From positions 1 through 38,088 of the forward strand of contig JAJYYG010000082.1 in assembly GCA_021801235.1 (NCBI GenBank): a stretch of 38,088 nt of DNA, read 5' to 3'. Below are positions 1-8,067 of the stretch, one piece after another. The position numbers and the translations under genes are program-made. Below the pieces are notes generated by a model that saw nothing but the letters and a program-made list of their open reading frames with translations, made no database searches and was not told where the DNA came from. How positions within the stretch are numbered: the first letter of the stretch is position 1; each line of letters opens with the position of its first letter. Source of the DNA: Actinomycetes bacterium (GTDB taxonomy: Bacteria > Actinomycetota > Acidimicrobiia > Acidimicrobiales > RAAP-2).

Positions 1-192
1 GCGCCACTCGGTGAAGCCCGGCCCCCACCACGCGTCGTTCTCGGGGATCGGGTGGAACTGGGGGAGGTAGAAGGCGAGGGCCCGGGGGAGCGCCCCCCCG
101 ACCGTGCGACCCGCGGCGGCCCCCACCGCGTCACCGGTGGCCGGGTCGGTGGCCGGTCCGGCGGCCGGTCCGGCGGCGGCGGCGGCGCTCAC
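1..192 (-). CDS. WbsX-type (GH99-like) protein, N-terminal fragment cut by window edge
   Basis: The first 64 residues of a protein running off the left edge. The start is GTG at 192-190, and it overlaps the TGA stop (191-189) of the upstream WbsX gene as GTGA, which suggests translational coupling. After an Ala/Gly/Pro-rich leader of about 35 residues comes [20 protein letters not shown] and then GFTEW, the opening signature of WbsX / glycoside-hydrolase-99-like proteins of surface polysaccharide clusters. The nucleotides at 4-93 match the start of the neighbouring gene (1491-1580) at about 77 of 90 positions, so the two are tandem duplicates. The catalytic part lies outside the window, so activity cannot be judged. 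Confidence 0.8.
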   Translation of the reverse strand, partial: MSAAAAAGPAAGPATDPATGDAVGAAAGRTVGGALPRALAFYLPQFHPIPENDAWWGPGFTEWR

Positions 193-1610
193 GTCGCGGG
201 CGGGCGGTGGCGTTCGGAGCTGGCCTGGATGCTCTGGCGCAACCGTTCGTACCGCTCCGCCTCGAACGCCAGGCGTGACTCGAGCGCGAGGTTGGCGGCG
301 GCCAACCTCCGGCTCTCCTCGCGGCTCTCCGCCAGCTCCACCCGGTGGCGGGCCTCCGCCTCCGCAACGCGGCGCTCCCCGTAGGCGAGCATGCCGCTGG
401 CGGAGGCCTGCAGGCGGACGAACCGCTGGTAGAGCGCGTCGTACAGGTCCTCGATGGCGGCGGGACCGGCCTCCCCGGCGCCGCGGACCAGGTCGCCGAC
501 GGGGACGTCGGCCGGTGGCGGGGGCGCTCCGCCGAGCTCCGTGAGCACGTCCCGTGTGGCCTCGAGGTACCCGCGGCCGTGGGTCGCGTCCGGCTCGAGG
601 TGGGCACCTTCCGCCCACTCGTTCCAGGCGTTGACGAACACGATCCCCTCCGCTCCCTGGCGATCCGCCTGGCCGGCGACCGCCCGGCGGAGCCACTCCT
701 TGTAGCGGGCCGGGGTGGACCCCCGGAGCACCAGCGCCTCGCCGTTCTGCCGGCGGGGCGTGTTGTCCCAGCCGGTGGCGACGCACGGGTAGCGGGTCCA
801 GGGGGGATGGGGCCGATCGCTGTAGGCGGTAGCGACCGCCTCGTAGTCGTAGAAGAGGTGTGACGGGTCCGCGCCCTCCGGGGGGTCGACGGGTCGCACC
901 AGCTCCGCCAGGCCGTGCGGGACGAACTCGGCGCTGGCGTCGAACCCCCGCTCGGCCGGGTCACGGTCGTGGTCGCCCGTCTCGAAGAGCACCAACCAGG
1001 GCTCCTCCACCTCCTCTCGGGCACACTCCTCGCGCCACAGGTCGAAGGTCCGCTTCGGATCGGGCAGCCACTGGGCACGGTAGATGGCGAGCAGGGGGCG
1101 CCCGTGCACCCGGAGATAGCGGGGATCCCGGAAGGCCCGGATCAGCCAGCGGATGTGCTCGCGGTCGTCCGCCTCGTCGTACTCCTGGGCGACCAGCATC
1201 TCGTCGGACGTGCCCTGCCAGCGGCGGTACCAGCTCTCGTTGGCCCAACAGAGCGCGAACGGGAAGTCGGGCCGACCCGAGGCGAGCACCTCGTCGAACG
1301 GGCGGTCGAGCATCCGCTGACCTCGGAACCAGTAGTGGTAGTAGAGGAACCCCGAGACGCCGTGGGACCGGGCCAGCCGCACCTGGGCTTCCCGGGTCTC
1401 CGGAACCCGGAGGTCGTAGAAGCCCAGCTCGCCGGGGAGGTGGGGTTGCTGGTGCCCGTTGAACAGTGGTCTCGTCCGCGCCACCACCGACCACTCGGTG
1501 AAGCCCGGTCCGTGCCACGCGTCGTTCTCGGGGACCTGGTGGAACTGGGGAAGGTAGAAGGCGACGACCCGTGGAACGGCCCCCCCGTCGGACCGGTCCC
1601 CGTCGCTCAC
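189..1610 (-). CDS. WbsX-type protein (GH99-like domain) with C-terminal coiled coil
   Basis: A 473-residue protein, probably cytoplasmic, as no signal peptide is visible. Residues 14-68 carry the family opening ([25 protein letters not shown]). FLYYHYWF follows at 88-95, [10 protein letters not shown] at 118-127 and [15 protein letters not shown] at 328-342, typical of the WbsX / GH99-like family found in O-antigen and capsule loci. Family members are variously annotated as glycosyltransferase or glycosidase, and the reaction is not established from sequence. Residues about 410-465 are rich in E, R, A and L with heptad character and probably form a coiled coil. The ATG (1610-1608) overlaps the methyltransferase stop as ATGA, and the gene's own stop overlaps the next WbsX start, so the three minus-strand genes form a tight operon. 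Confidence 0.85.
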   Translation of the reverse strand: MSDGDRSDGGAVPRVVAFYLPQFHQVPENDAWHGPGFTEWSVVARTRPLFNGHQQPHLPGELGFYDLRVPETREAQVRLARSHGVSGFLYYHYWFRGQRMLDRPFDEVLASGRPDFPFALCWANESWYRRWQGTSDEMLVAQEYDEADDREHIRWLIRAFRDPRYLRVHGRPLLAIYRAQWLPDPKRTFDLWREECAREEVEEPWLVLFETGDHDRDPAERGFDASAEFVPHGLAELVRPVDPPEGADPSHLFYDYEAVATAYSDRPHPPWTRYPCVATGWDNTPRRQNGEALVLRGSTPARYKEWLRRAVAGQADRQGAEGIVFVNAWNEWAEGAHLEPDATHGRGYLEATRDVLTELGGAPPPPADVPVGDLVRGAGEAGPAAIEDLYDALYQRFVRLQASASGMLAYGERRVAEAEARHRVELAESREESRRLAAANLALESRLAFEAERYERLRQSIQASSERHRPPAT

Positions 1611-2545
1611 CGGTCCCCGCCGGACGGACCCGGCAGTGTATGACCCGAGGCGATCAACCTGGCGTACAGCGAGCGGAGCGGGGCCAGGAGGCGGTAGGTC
1701 TTCGTCGAGAGGAGGGCGTCGACCTGGCGCCGGTACTCGTCGACCTGGCGCCGGAGCTCGTCGTGGTCACGGAGCTCCTGGGCGAGCAGCGCGGCCCTGA
1801 CCACCTCGTGGTGGGCATGGTCCGCCAGCTCGGCCACCCGCTCGGCCAGCGTCGCCACCGCGCGGTCCCCGTTGTCGGGCACCGCCTTGACGACGAACTG
1901 GTAGGTCTCGGCTTCGGGGTCCTCGAGGATCTGGTCGATGGTCGACTGGGAGAAATCGTCCCGGATCACGCCCAGCTCGGTCTGGAAGAGCGGCACGATC
2001 ACGCGCTCGGTGTCGACGATCACCAGCCCGGCCTGGACGCAGAGCTCCCGGATCGACTCCTTGGTGAAGAAGCGGAGATGGGTCCGGTCGAGGAGTCCGG
2101 TGTCCCGGTAGGGGAACGACCCCTGGAGGAGCGCCATCCGCACGTCCCCGTGGGCGACGTTCGGCATCGAGATCACGACGGTGCCCGAGGGTGCCACCAG
2201 CCGGACCGCCCGCCTGAGGGTGGTCAGCGGGTCGTGGAGGTGCTCGAGGACGTCGCCGAACAGCACCGCGTCGAACCGCCGACCCTCCAGGCGGTCCCAG
2301 ACCTCGTCGTGCTCGAGGTCGCCGACGACCACCTCGTCCGCCCAGGTGGCGGCGACGGCGGCCGTATCCGGGTCGATCTCCACCCCGACGACCCGGCAGC
2401 CCCGGTCGACCAGCGCGCGGGTGAAGTAGCCGGTGGAGCATCCCACCTCGAGGACGGACTTGTTGAACCCCACCAAGTGGAGGGCGTGCGAGTGGGCGTT
2501 GTTCTCCGCGTCGGCGTCGACCGTCGCCTCGTAGATGGATGACAT
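1607..2545 (-). CDS. Class I SAM-dependent methyltransferase with coiled-coil tail
   Basis: 312 residues. SAM-binding motif I is VLEVGCSTGY (31-40), the acidic residue after strand 2 is E56, and DAVLFGDVLEHLHDP lies at 92-106, a Methyltransf_23-type (UbiE/COQ5-like) fold. The C-terminal third is charged with a heptad pattern (about 215-275) and ends in STKTYRLLAPLRSLYARL (280-297). Similar 'S-x-x-[YW]-R-L-x-x-P-L-R' tails are common on glycosyltransferases and methyltransferases of surface polysaccharide clusters. The likely role is methylation of a sugar or chain end, but the substrate cannot be read from the sequence. It is first in the minus-strand operon with the WbsX proteins and has the best Shine-Dalgarno site in this block. 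It is transcribed divergently from cysD. Confidence 0.85.
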   Translation of the reverse strand: MSSIYEATVDADAENNAHSHALHLVGFNKSVLEVGCSTGYFTRALVDRGCRVVGVEIDPDTAAVAATWADEVVVGDLEHDEVWDRLEGRRFDAVLFGDVLEHLHDPLTTLRRAVRLVAPSGTVVISMPNVAHGDVRMALLQGSFPYRDTGLLDRTHLRFFTKESIRELCVQAGLVIVDTERVIVPLFQTELGVIRDDFSQSTIDQILEDPEAETYQFVVKAVPDNGDRAVATLAERVAELADHAHHEVVRAALLAQELRDHDELRRQVDEYRRQVDALLSTKTYRLLAPLRSLYARLIASGHTLPGPSGGDR

Positions 2546-2553
2546 CCCACGAC

Positions 2554-2560
2554 CCTCCTT
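2554..2560 (-). promoter_or_regulatory. Strong Shine-Dalgarno AAGGAGG
   Basis: AAGGAGG on the minus strand, 8 nt before the ATG at 2545. It fixes the methyltransferase start and shows that this operon is leadered, unlike the opposing cysD gene. Confidence 0.85.
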
Positions 2561-2569
2561 ATCCGGAGC

Positions 2570-2575
2570 AGACTA
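2570..2575 (-). promoter_or_regulatory. Candidate -10 box (TAGTCT) for methyltransferase/WbsX operon
   Basis: TAGTCT on the minus strand fits the actinobacterial TANNNT -10 consensus. It would place the transcription start near 2563, giving a leader of about 18 nt that contains the AAGGAGG site. No convincing -35 box is seen. Confidence 0.4.
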
Positions 2576-2618
2576 GCGGGTTTCGGAAATGGGGAATGGC
2601 ATCTATGGCGGCACATGG

Positions 2619-2632
2619 CGGCGGAGCCGCCG
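2619..2632. promoter_or_regulatory. Inverted repeat in divergent cysD/methyltransferase promoter region
   Basis: CGGCGG-AG-CCGCCG, a 6-bp dyad with a 2-bp centre, lying between the two divergent -10 boxes (2570-2575 minus, 2646-2651 plus). It could be an operator, but at this GC content such dyads also arise by chance. Confidence 0.25.
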
Positions 2633-2645
2633 ACCGCCGGCCCAC

Positions 2646-2651
2646 TACCAT
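2646..2651 (+). promoter_or_regulatory. -10 box TACCAT; cysD mRNA probably leaderless
   Basis: TACCAT followed by exactly 6 nt and then the cysD ATG (2658). A start site 7 nt after the -10 box would fall on the ATG itself. No Shine-Dalgarno sequence precedes the ATG, in line with a leaderless transcript. Confidence 0.55.
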
Positions 2652-2657
2652 GGTCCG

Positions 2658-3590
2658 ATGCCGCACAGCCGTGTCGACGGTCCGGGGCTCGACGGCCGCA
2701 CCCACCTCGACGCCCTCGAGTCGCAGTCGGTCCACATCCTGCGCGAGGTGGCCGCCGAGTCCGAGCGCCCGGTGTTGCTGTTCTCCGGAGGCAAGGACTC
2801 CGTGGTGATGCTGCGGTTGGCGGAGAAGGCGTTCTGGCCGGCGGCGGTTCCCTTTCCCGTGCTGCACGTGGACACCGGCCACAACTTTCCCGAGGTGCTG
2901 GCGTTCCGCGACGCGCAGGTGGCACGGAGCGGCGTCCGCCTGCTCGTGGCCTCGGTGCAGGCGTCGATCGACGCCGGACGGGTCCGCGAGCCCGTCGGCC
3001 GCGATCCGTCCCGGAACCGCCTACAGACTCGGACCCTGCTCGATGCGCTGGCCGAGTACCGGTTCGATGCCGTGGTGACCGGTGCCCGGCGGGACGAGGA
3101 GAAGGCGCGGGCGAAGGAGCGGATCTTCTCCCGGCGGGACGAGTTCGGCCAGTGGGACCCGAAACGCCAGCAGCCCGAGCTGTGGTCGCTCTTCAACGGC
3201 CGGCACCTCCCCGGCGAGCACGTCAGGGTCTTCCCGCTCTCGAACTGGACCGAGCTCGATATCTGGCGCTACATCGAGCGCGAGGAGCTGGCCGTCCCGT
3301 CGATCTACTTCGCCCACCGGCGCCTCGTGTTCCGGCGCGACGGCATGCTCCTCGCCGACGGTCCCCACCTGTCTCCGGCGGAGGGCGAAGCGTGTTTCGA
3401 CGCCCTGGTCCGCTACCGCACGGTGGGCGACATGACCTGCACCGGGGCGGTCGAGTCGTCCGCCTCGTCGGTGGGGGAGATCGTGGCCGAGGTGGCGGCG
3501 TCCCGGCTGACCGAACGGGGGGCCACCCGGGCGGACGACCGGTCGGGCGACGCCGCCATGGAGGACCGCAAGCGCGAGGGGTACTTCTGA
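2658..3590 (+). CDS. cysD: Sulfate adenylyltransferase subunit 2 (CysD)
   Basis: A 310-residue ATP sulfurylase small subunit that adenylates sulfate to APS with the CysN GTPase. The PP-loop motif SGGKDS is at 43-48, HVDTGHNFPE at 70-79 and the CysD signature GARRDEEKARAKER at 142-155. FPLSNWTELDIWRYIE (192-207) and the C-terminal KREGYF also match the family, and the length is near the usual 300 residues. The start is taken at ATG 2658 because the -10 box TACCAT lies 6 nt upstream and homology begins around residue 15. An in-frame ATG at 2589 would add an unlikely basic extension reaching back past the promoter. The stop TGA (3588-3590) shares its A with the cysN ATG, so cysD and cysN are translationally coupled. 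Confidence 0.95.
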   Translation: MPHSRVDGPGLDGRTHLDALESQSVHILREVAAESERPVLLFSGGKDSVVMLRLAEKAFWPAAVPFPVLHVDTGHNFPEVLAFRDAQVARSGVRLLVASVQASIDAGRVREPVGRDPSRNRLQTRTLLDALAEYRFDAVVTGARRDEEKARAKERIFSRRDEFGQWDPKRQQPELWSLFNGRHLPGEHVRVFPLSNWTELDIWRYIEREELAVPSIYFAHRRLVFRRDGMLLADGPHLSPAEGEACFDALVRYRTVGDMTCTGAVESSASSVGEIVAEVAASRLTERGATRADDRSGDAAMEDRKREGYF

Positions 3591-4840
3591 TGGAGCCCCT
3601 CCGCTTCGCGACGGCGGGGTCGGTCGACGATGGGAAGAGCACGTTGATCGGTCGGCTGCTCGTCGACTCGAAGTCCCTGTTCGAGGACCAGATGGAGGCG
3701 GTGGAGCAGTTCAGCCACCGTCGGGGCGACGGCTATGTCAACCTCGCCCTGGTGACCGACGGGCTGCGCGCCGAGCGGGCCCAGGGCATCACCATCGACG
3801 TGGCGTTCCGGTACTTCTCGACGCCGGAGCGCTCGTTCGTCATCGCCGACACGCCGGGTCATGTGGAGTACACCGCCAACATGGTCACGGGGAACTCGGT
3901 GGTCGACCTGTCCCTCCTCCTCGTGGACGTGCGCAAGGGCGTGGTCGACCAGACCCGGCGGCACGCGGTGCTCGCCTCGCTCCTGCGGGTCCCCCACCTG
4001 GTGGTGTGTGTCAACAAGATGGACCTGGTGGGGTACGACCGGTCGGCGTTCGACGCGGTCTGCGAGGAGTTCACCGCCTACGCCCGCAGGCTCGACTTCT
4101 CCGACGTGGTCTTCATCCCGGTCTCGGCACTGGAAGGCGACAACGTCGTCCACCGGTCGCCGGCGATGCCGTGGTACGAGGGGACCGCGCTCCTGCACCA
4201 CCTCGAGCACGTCTACATCGGCTCCGACCGGAACCTGATCGATCCCCGGCTCCCGGTCCAGTGGGTGGTCCGCCCGGACAGCCGGTCCCGGCCGGACGAC
4301 CGGCGGGTCGCGGGCCGCATCGCCGGCGGGGTCTTGCGCACCGGCGACGAGGTGCTCGTCCTCCCGTCGGGGCTCACCACCACGGTGGCCGAGATCGCCA
4401 CCTATGACGGTCCCCTGGCCGAGGCTGCCGCCCCGATGTCGGTCACCGTCCGGCTCGCCGACGAGCTGGACGTGTCGAGGGGGGACATGGTGTGCCGGCC
4501 GCACAACCGCCCGATCGTGGGGCAGGACCTCGACGCCATGGTGTGCTGGATGGGCGACCGGGCCCTGCGCGAGGGGGACACCCTCCTCCTCAAGCACACC
4601 ACCCGTTGGGTGCGCGCCGTCGTGCGCGAGCTGCACTACCGTCTCGACGTGAACAGCCTGCACCGCGAGCGGGCCGCACCCGCACTCGAGCGCAACGACA
4701 TCGGCCGGGTGACCTTCCGCGCCACCCAGCCGATCTGCTACGACACCTACCGGCGGAACCGGGAGACCGGCTCGTTCATCCTGGTCGACGGCGACGACCT
4801 CTCGACCGTCGGAGCAGGCATGCTCCTCGGGCAGGACTGA
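3590..4840 (+). CDS. cysN: Sulfate adenylyltransferase subunit 1, GTPase (CysN)
   Basis: 416 residues, EF-Tu-like. G1 is GSVDDGKS (10-17), the switch I region AQGITID (64-70), G3 DTPGH (87-91), G4 NKMD (142-145) and G5 SAL near 175, followed by beta-barrel domains 2 and 3. GTP hydrolysis by this subunit drives APS formation by CysD. The length is that of a stand-alone CysN. There is no fused APS kinase domain; that activity is encoded separately by the next gene. The ATG overlaps the cysD stop by one base (TGATG), giving near-equal synthesis of the two subunits. Confidence 0.95.
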   Translation: MEPLRFATAGSVDDGKSTLIGRLLVDSKSLFEDQMEAVEQFSHRRGDGYVNLALVTDGLRAERAQGITIDVAFRYFSTPERSFVIADTPGHVEYTANMVTGNSVVDLSLLLVDVRKGVVDQTRRHAVLASLLRVPHLVVCVNKMDLVGYDRSAFDAVCEEFTAYARRLDFSDVVFIPVSALEGDNVVHRSPAMPWYEGTALLHHLEHVYIGSDRNLIDPRLPVQWVVRPDSRSRPDDRRVAGRIAGGVLRTGDEVLVLPSGLTTTVAEIATYDGPLAEAAAPMSVTVRLADELDVSRGDMVCRPHNRPIVGQDLDAMVCWMGDRALREGDTLLLKHTTRWVRAVVRELHYRLDVNSLHRERAAPALERNDIGRVTFRATQPICYDTYRRNRETGSFILVDGDDLSTVGAGMLLGQD

Positions 4841-4853
4841 GGACGGCCGGTCG

Positions 4854-5477
4854 ATGCCCTCCCCCCGGGTCACGTGGAACGCCGGCTCGGTGACCCGGGT
4901 CGACCGGGCGCGCCTGCTCGGTGGCGGTGGCGCCACCATCTGGTTCACGGGGCTGCCGGGCTCCGGGAAGTCGACGCTGGCCGCGGCGGTGGAGCGCGAG
5001 CTGGTCCTCGCCGGCCGGGCGGCCTACCGGTTGGACGGGGACAACCTCCGGACCGGCCTCAACGGGGACCTCGCTTTCGGCCGGGCCGACCGCGAGGAGA
5101 ACGTGCGCCGGGTCGCCGAGGTGGCCTGCCTCTTCGCCGACGCCGGCCTGGTGGCCCTGGCCGCGCTGATCAGCCCGCATGCGGGGGCGCGGCGCGCGGC
5201 CAGGGCGTTGCACGAGACGGCCGGCCTCCCCTTCGTCGAGGTGTACCTGGACACGCCGGTGGCGCTCTGCGAGGAACGCGACACCAAGGGCCTCTACGCC
5301 GAGGCCCGGGCCGGCCGGCTCCGCTCGTTCACGGGGGTCGACGATCCCTACGATGTGCCCGAGCGCCCCGACGTGGTCGTCCGACCGGAGACCGGTCCGG
5401 ATGCCGCGGTGGCCCAGGTGGTGTCGGCGCTGGAGCACTGCTCCCCGGGCACCGGCCGATGCGTCGGCCGCGGATGA
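4854..5477 (+). CDS. cysC: Adenylylsulfate (APS) kinase (CysC)
   Basis: 207 residues. It phosphorylates APS to PAPS, the sulfate donor for assimilation or for sulfotransferases. Walker A is GLPGSGKST (33-41), LDGDNLRTGLN lies at 60-70 and FGRADREENVRRV at 75-87. KGLYAEARAG and FTGVDDPYDVPERP follow in the family order. SPHAG (107-111) stands where many family members have SPY or SPF, a mild variation. The gene lies 13 bp after cysN with GAGGA (4839-4843) as a plausible ribosome site. Its TGA stop overlaps the next gene's ATG as ATGA. The tail after residue 195 is short, basic and probably not part of the fold. Confidence 0.95.
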   Translation: MPSPRVTWNAGSVTRVDRARLLGGGGATIWFTGLPGSGKSTLAAAVERELVLAGRAAYRLDGDNLRTGLNGDLAFGRADREENVRRVAEVACLFADAGLVALAALISPHAGARRAARALHETAGLPFVEVYLDTPVALCEERDTKGLYAEARAGRLRSFTGVDDPYDVPERPDVVVRPETGPDAAVAQVVSALEHCSPGTGRCVGRG

Positions 5478-6532
5478 TCCGCACGGACCGGCTCCTCGCG
5501 GTGCTGGTCGGGGCGGGCGTGCTGGGCGCGACGCTTGCCGGGTGCGGTGGCGGCCCGGTCGCCGCCCCGTCCCGGTCGGGCGAGGTCGCCTACGTGGCCA
5601 ACGGGGCCGGGCTGGCCGTGCCCGGAAACAGCCTTGCCGTGGTCGATCTCGCCACGGGGACGGTGCTGCCGCCGGTGACGACCGGAACGCGGGCGTCGAC
5701 GACGGCCTCGCTGCCCTCTGCACTCGCCGCCACCCCCGACGGGACGCGACTGCTTGTCGCCGACAAGGGGGTCGACGTGCTGGGCGTGATCGACACCGCC
5801 ACCGGCAAGGAGGTCGCCCGCGTCCCAGTCGGCCTCGAACCCGACGCCGTGGCGGTCGCTCCCGACGGGTCGCTGGCACTGGTGGCGAACCTTCTCTCGG
5901 GGACGGTCACCCCGGTGTCCCTCCCCTCCTTGCGTGCCGGACCGCCCATCCGGGTGGGGAAGGAACCGGTGGCGGTCGCCATCGATCCCGCAGGGACGCT
6001 CGCTCTGGTGGTCAACTTCGGTGACGGGACGGTGACGCCCATCGCGCTCCCCTCGCTCCGTGCCGGGCCTGCCGTCCCGGTCGGCCTCGAACCCGACGCC
6101 GTCGCCGTCACGCCCGGCGGGTCGACCGCTCTGGTAGCCGATCTCCAGACGGGCACGGTCGTGCCGGTGGCCCTGCCCTCGCTCGGGGTCGGGGCACCGA
6201 TCGCCGTCGACGGCGACCCGACCGGGATCGCCGTGGCACCACCGGCCGGCAGCGGCAGCTCCGGTGGGCCGGCCGGCACCGCGTACGTCAGCGGCGGTGA
6301 CGCGGTCACGCCGATCTCCCTGCCCGGTCTCCGGGCCGGGACCCCGCTGTCCGTCGGGGTGGGGGCCGAGGCCATCGCCCTCGGACCGGGGGACGTCCAT
6401 GCGTGGGTGTGCGGCAACGACGGCACGCTGATCGAGCTCGACCTGGCCAACGGGGCCGTCCTCCGCCGGGTGGCGATCGGCGGGCAGCCGGTGGCGGTCG
6501 CCATCCCTCCGCCACGGTCGGCGGCGGGGTAG
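5474..6532 (+). CDS. YVTN-type beta-propeller lipoprotein
   Basis: 352 residues, secreted and lipid-anchored. The N-terminus has MIRTDR, a hydrophobic segment (7-23) and the lipobox LAGC with Cys24. The rest is built from repeats of about 42 residues of the type 'P-V-G-L-E-P-D-A-V-A-V-x-P-x-G-S/T-x-A-L-V-A-N-L-x-x-G-T-V-x-P-V-x-L-P-S-L', typical of YVTN / 40-residue beta-propellers. No catalytic motif is seen, so a binding or scaffolding role is more likely than an enzyme. The start is taken at ATG 5474, which forms an ATGA overlap with cysC; ATG 5459 would add five residues. Coupling of a surface propeller to APS kinase is unusual and suggests a shared physiological role. Confidence 0.85.
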   Translation: MIRTDRLLAVLVGAGVLGATLAGCGGGPVAAPSRSGEVAYVANGAGLAVPGNSLAVVDLATGTVLPPVTTGTRASTTASLPSALAATPDGTRLLVADKGVDVLGVIDTATGKEVARVPVGLEPDAVAVAPDGSLALVANLLSGTVTPVSLPSLRAGPPIRVGKEPVAVAIDPAGTLALVVNFGDGTVTPIALPSLRAGPAVPVGLEPDAVAVTPGGSTALVADLQTGTVVPVALPSLGVGAPIAVDGDPTGIAVAPPAGSGSSGGPAGTAYVSGGDAVTPISLPGLRAGTPLSVGVGAEAIALGPGDVHAWVCGNDGTLIELDLANGAVLRRVAIGGQPVAVAIPPPRSAAG

Positions 6533-6651
6533 CCGGTGGGCGCCGCAGGGCACCTCGTGACCGGTTCCGCCCAGGCCACACCGTCGCGTCCCTTGCCCTT
6601 CCCCGAGACGTTCCGGAGGGTTCCTGCGCCCGGCCAGGGGTCCGTGCTGGT

Positions 6652-6670
6652 GCCCGCACGACGTGCGGGC
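6652..6670. promoter_or_regulatory. Perfect 19-bp dyad: terminator or operator
   Basis: GCCCGCACG-A-CGTGCGGGC, two 9-bp arms around one base. It sits 120 bp after the lipoprotein stop and 3 bp before the TACCAT box. It could fold as a U-tract-less terminator for the cysDNC operon or act as an operator overlapping the -35 region of the GH43 promoter. Confidence 0.5.
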
Positions 6671-6673
6671 CGG

Positions 6674-6679
6674 TACCAT
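6674..6679 (+). promoter_or_regulatory. Candidate -10 box TACCAT upstream of GH43 gene
   Basis: It lies in the context CCGGTACCATG, an 11-bp string also found at the minus-strand promoter candidate at 23541-23546. The expected transcription start is near 6686. Confidence 0.4.
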
Positions 6680-6875
6680 GGGGGCGTGCAGGAGGACCGG
6701 ACGGCGCTGCGCGGCCCCCGCTCCGGGTCGGCCCCCGCAGGGTGTCGAGCCCCCGCAGGCTGCTGCCGGGGTCCGGCGGGCTCCGGCGGTCCGGGACGAG
6801 CGGGCGGGGCCCGGTCGGCATGCGAACCCGGGGGAGTTGCCGGCTGATGCGGTGGTGCTGCCAAACGGAGAGCAC

Positions 6876-7970
6876 GTGAGCCGGCGCCGCGTCGCGCTCG
6901 CGCTCGCAGGTGCACTGGTGGTGGTCCTCGTGGTCGTGAGACTGGTGGTCGCCGACCCCGCCACCTCGGCCGCCCAGCAGGATCCGGCCGCCGGGCAGAA
7001 TCCGGCCGCTCAGCAGGCGTCCGAGGCGACCCCGCCTGCCGCGCCGGCTCAGGATCCAGCGGGCCTGATCCTGACCAACCTCGACTACCCCGATCCTTTT
7101 GTGCTGACCGGCCCCAAACGTGACTATCTCTACACCGCCGGGTACGCCGTCGGGAAGACGCCCCACGTGCCGGTGATGGCGTTCACCGACCTCGCCAAGT
7201 TGGGTCCCTTGCGGGACGCCATGCCCGTCGTCCCCCAGTGGTCGACCGGTTGGATCTGGAACCAGGCTGTCGCCCCCATCCCCCATGGGTACGTGATGTG
7301 GTTCACGGCGACGTCGACGACCCGGACGGATCCCAACGGTGCGCTCTCGAAGTGCATCGGCACGGCGTTCGCACACAGCCCGCTCGGTCCGTTCGTGGCC
7401 GGAGCCAGCCCGCTCATCTGCCAGACCTGGGGGAGCATCGACCCTTTCATCTTCCACGGGAAGGACGGGCACGACTGGCTCATCTGGAAGGAGGACAGCA
7501 ACGCCGACCGGACCCAGGTCCTCCCCACGACCATCTGGGCGCAACGGCTCACCGCGCACGACACGCAGCTCGTCGGGAGCCCCGTGACCATCGCCGTCGC
7601 CGATCAACCCTGGGAGGGGGCGCTCATCGAATCGCCCGACCTGGTGCAGGCGGGTTCGCAGTACTACCTCTTCTTCTCCGGTGGGTCCTCCGATGCGCCG
7701 GTCAGCGGCATCGGGGTCGAGGCGTGCGCCGGTCCTGCGGGACCGTGCCAGCCCTACCGCACGACGCCCCTGCTGGCCTCCAATGCGCAAGGTCCCGGTC
7801 CCGACGAGGAGTCGCTGTTCACCCAACACGGGGACACCTGGCTTCTGTACTCACCCAACGCCATCTTCGGTCCGTACGAGAGCCGGCCGCTGGCGGTGGC
7901 CCGCATCGCCTTCGGACCTCAGGGGCCCGAGGTGGTGCAGTTCGCCGGTGCCGTCCCCGGTCTGGGCTGA
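6876..7970 (+). CDS. Membrane-anchored GH43-type glycosidase
   Basis: 364 residues from GTG 6876 (GGAG at 6867-6870, 5 nt upstream). Residues 4-25 form a signal anchor and 26-62 an Ala/Gln/Pro linker; the rest is a five-bladed-propeller glycosidase of the GH43 / GH-F type, outside the membrane. YPDPF (71-75) supplies the expected general base D73. GSIDPFIFHGKDGHDWLIWKED (187-208) supplies the pKa-modulating D189. IESPDL with E252 fits the general acid, followed by YYLFFSGG. Family members cleave arabinan, xylan or similar furanosides, so an arabinose-containing envelope glycan is a reasonable substrate next to an AftD homologue, but this is inferred. ATG 6678 is an alternative start (430 residues). 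Confidence 0.8.
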   Translation: MSRRRVALALAGALVVVLVVVRLVVADPATSAAQQDPAAGQNPAAQQASEATPPAAPAQDPAGLILTNLDYPDPFVLTGPKRDYLYTAGYAVGKTPHVPVMAFTDLAKLGPLRDAMPVVPQWSTGWIWNQAVAPIPHGYVMWFTATSTTRTDPNGALSKCIGTAFAHSPLGPFVAGASPLICQTWGSIDPFIFHGKDGHDWLIWKEDSNADRTQVLPTTIWAQRLTAHDTQLVGSPVTIAVADQPWEGALIESPDLVQAGSQYYLFFSGGSSDAPVSGIGVEACAGPAGPCQPYRTTPLLASNAQGPGPDEESLFTQHGDTWLLYSPNAIFGPYESRPLAVARIAFGPQGPEVVQFAGAVPGLG

Positions 7971-8048
7971 TCCACGGGACCGGTCGCAGGCCGCAGGCGT
8001 CTCCAGGCGGCGGACCGGTGGCGATCGACGCTGTTGCGACCCTGGTCC

Positions 8049-8063
8049 GTCCGGAGACCGGAC
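8049..8063. terminator. Hairpin between convergent GH43 and acyltransferase genes
   Basis: GTCCGG-AGA-CCGGAC, 6-bp stem and 3-nt loop, lying 79-93 bp past the GH43 stop (7970) and immediately past the acyltransferase stop (8068). The position suits a bidirectional terminator. There is no U-tract, so confidence is limited. Confidence 0.35.
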
Positions 8064-8067
8064 CGCT

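Larger units (their letters stand above)
6533..6875 (+). other. Intergenic region with dyad, -10-like box and possible 53-codon leader ORF
   Basis: There is no assigned gene here. It contains a perfect dyad (6652-6670) followed by TACCAT (6674-6679). Exactly 6 nt after TACCAT is a GTG (6686) that opens a 53-codon Gly/Cys/Ala-rich reading frame ending at 6847, in a different frame from the GH43 gene. The GH43 frame itself is open back to ATG 6678. So this stretch is a long leader, a leader ORF, or a 66-residue cytoplasmic extension of the GH43 protein; sequence alone does not decide. Confidence 0.4.
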
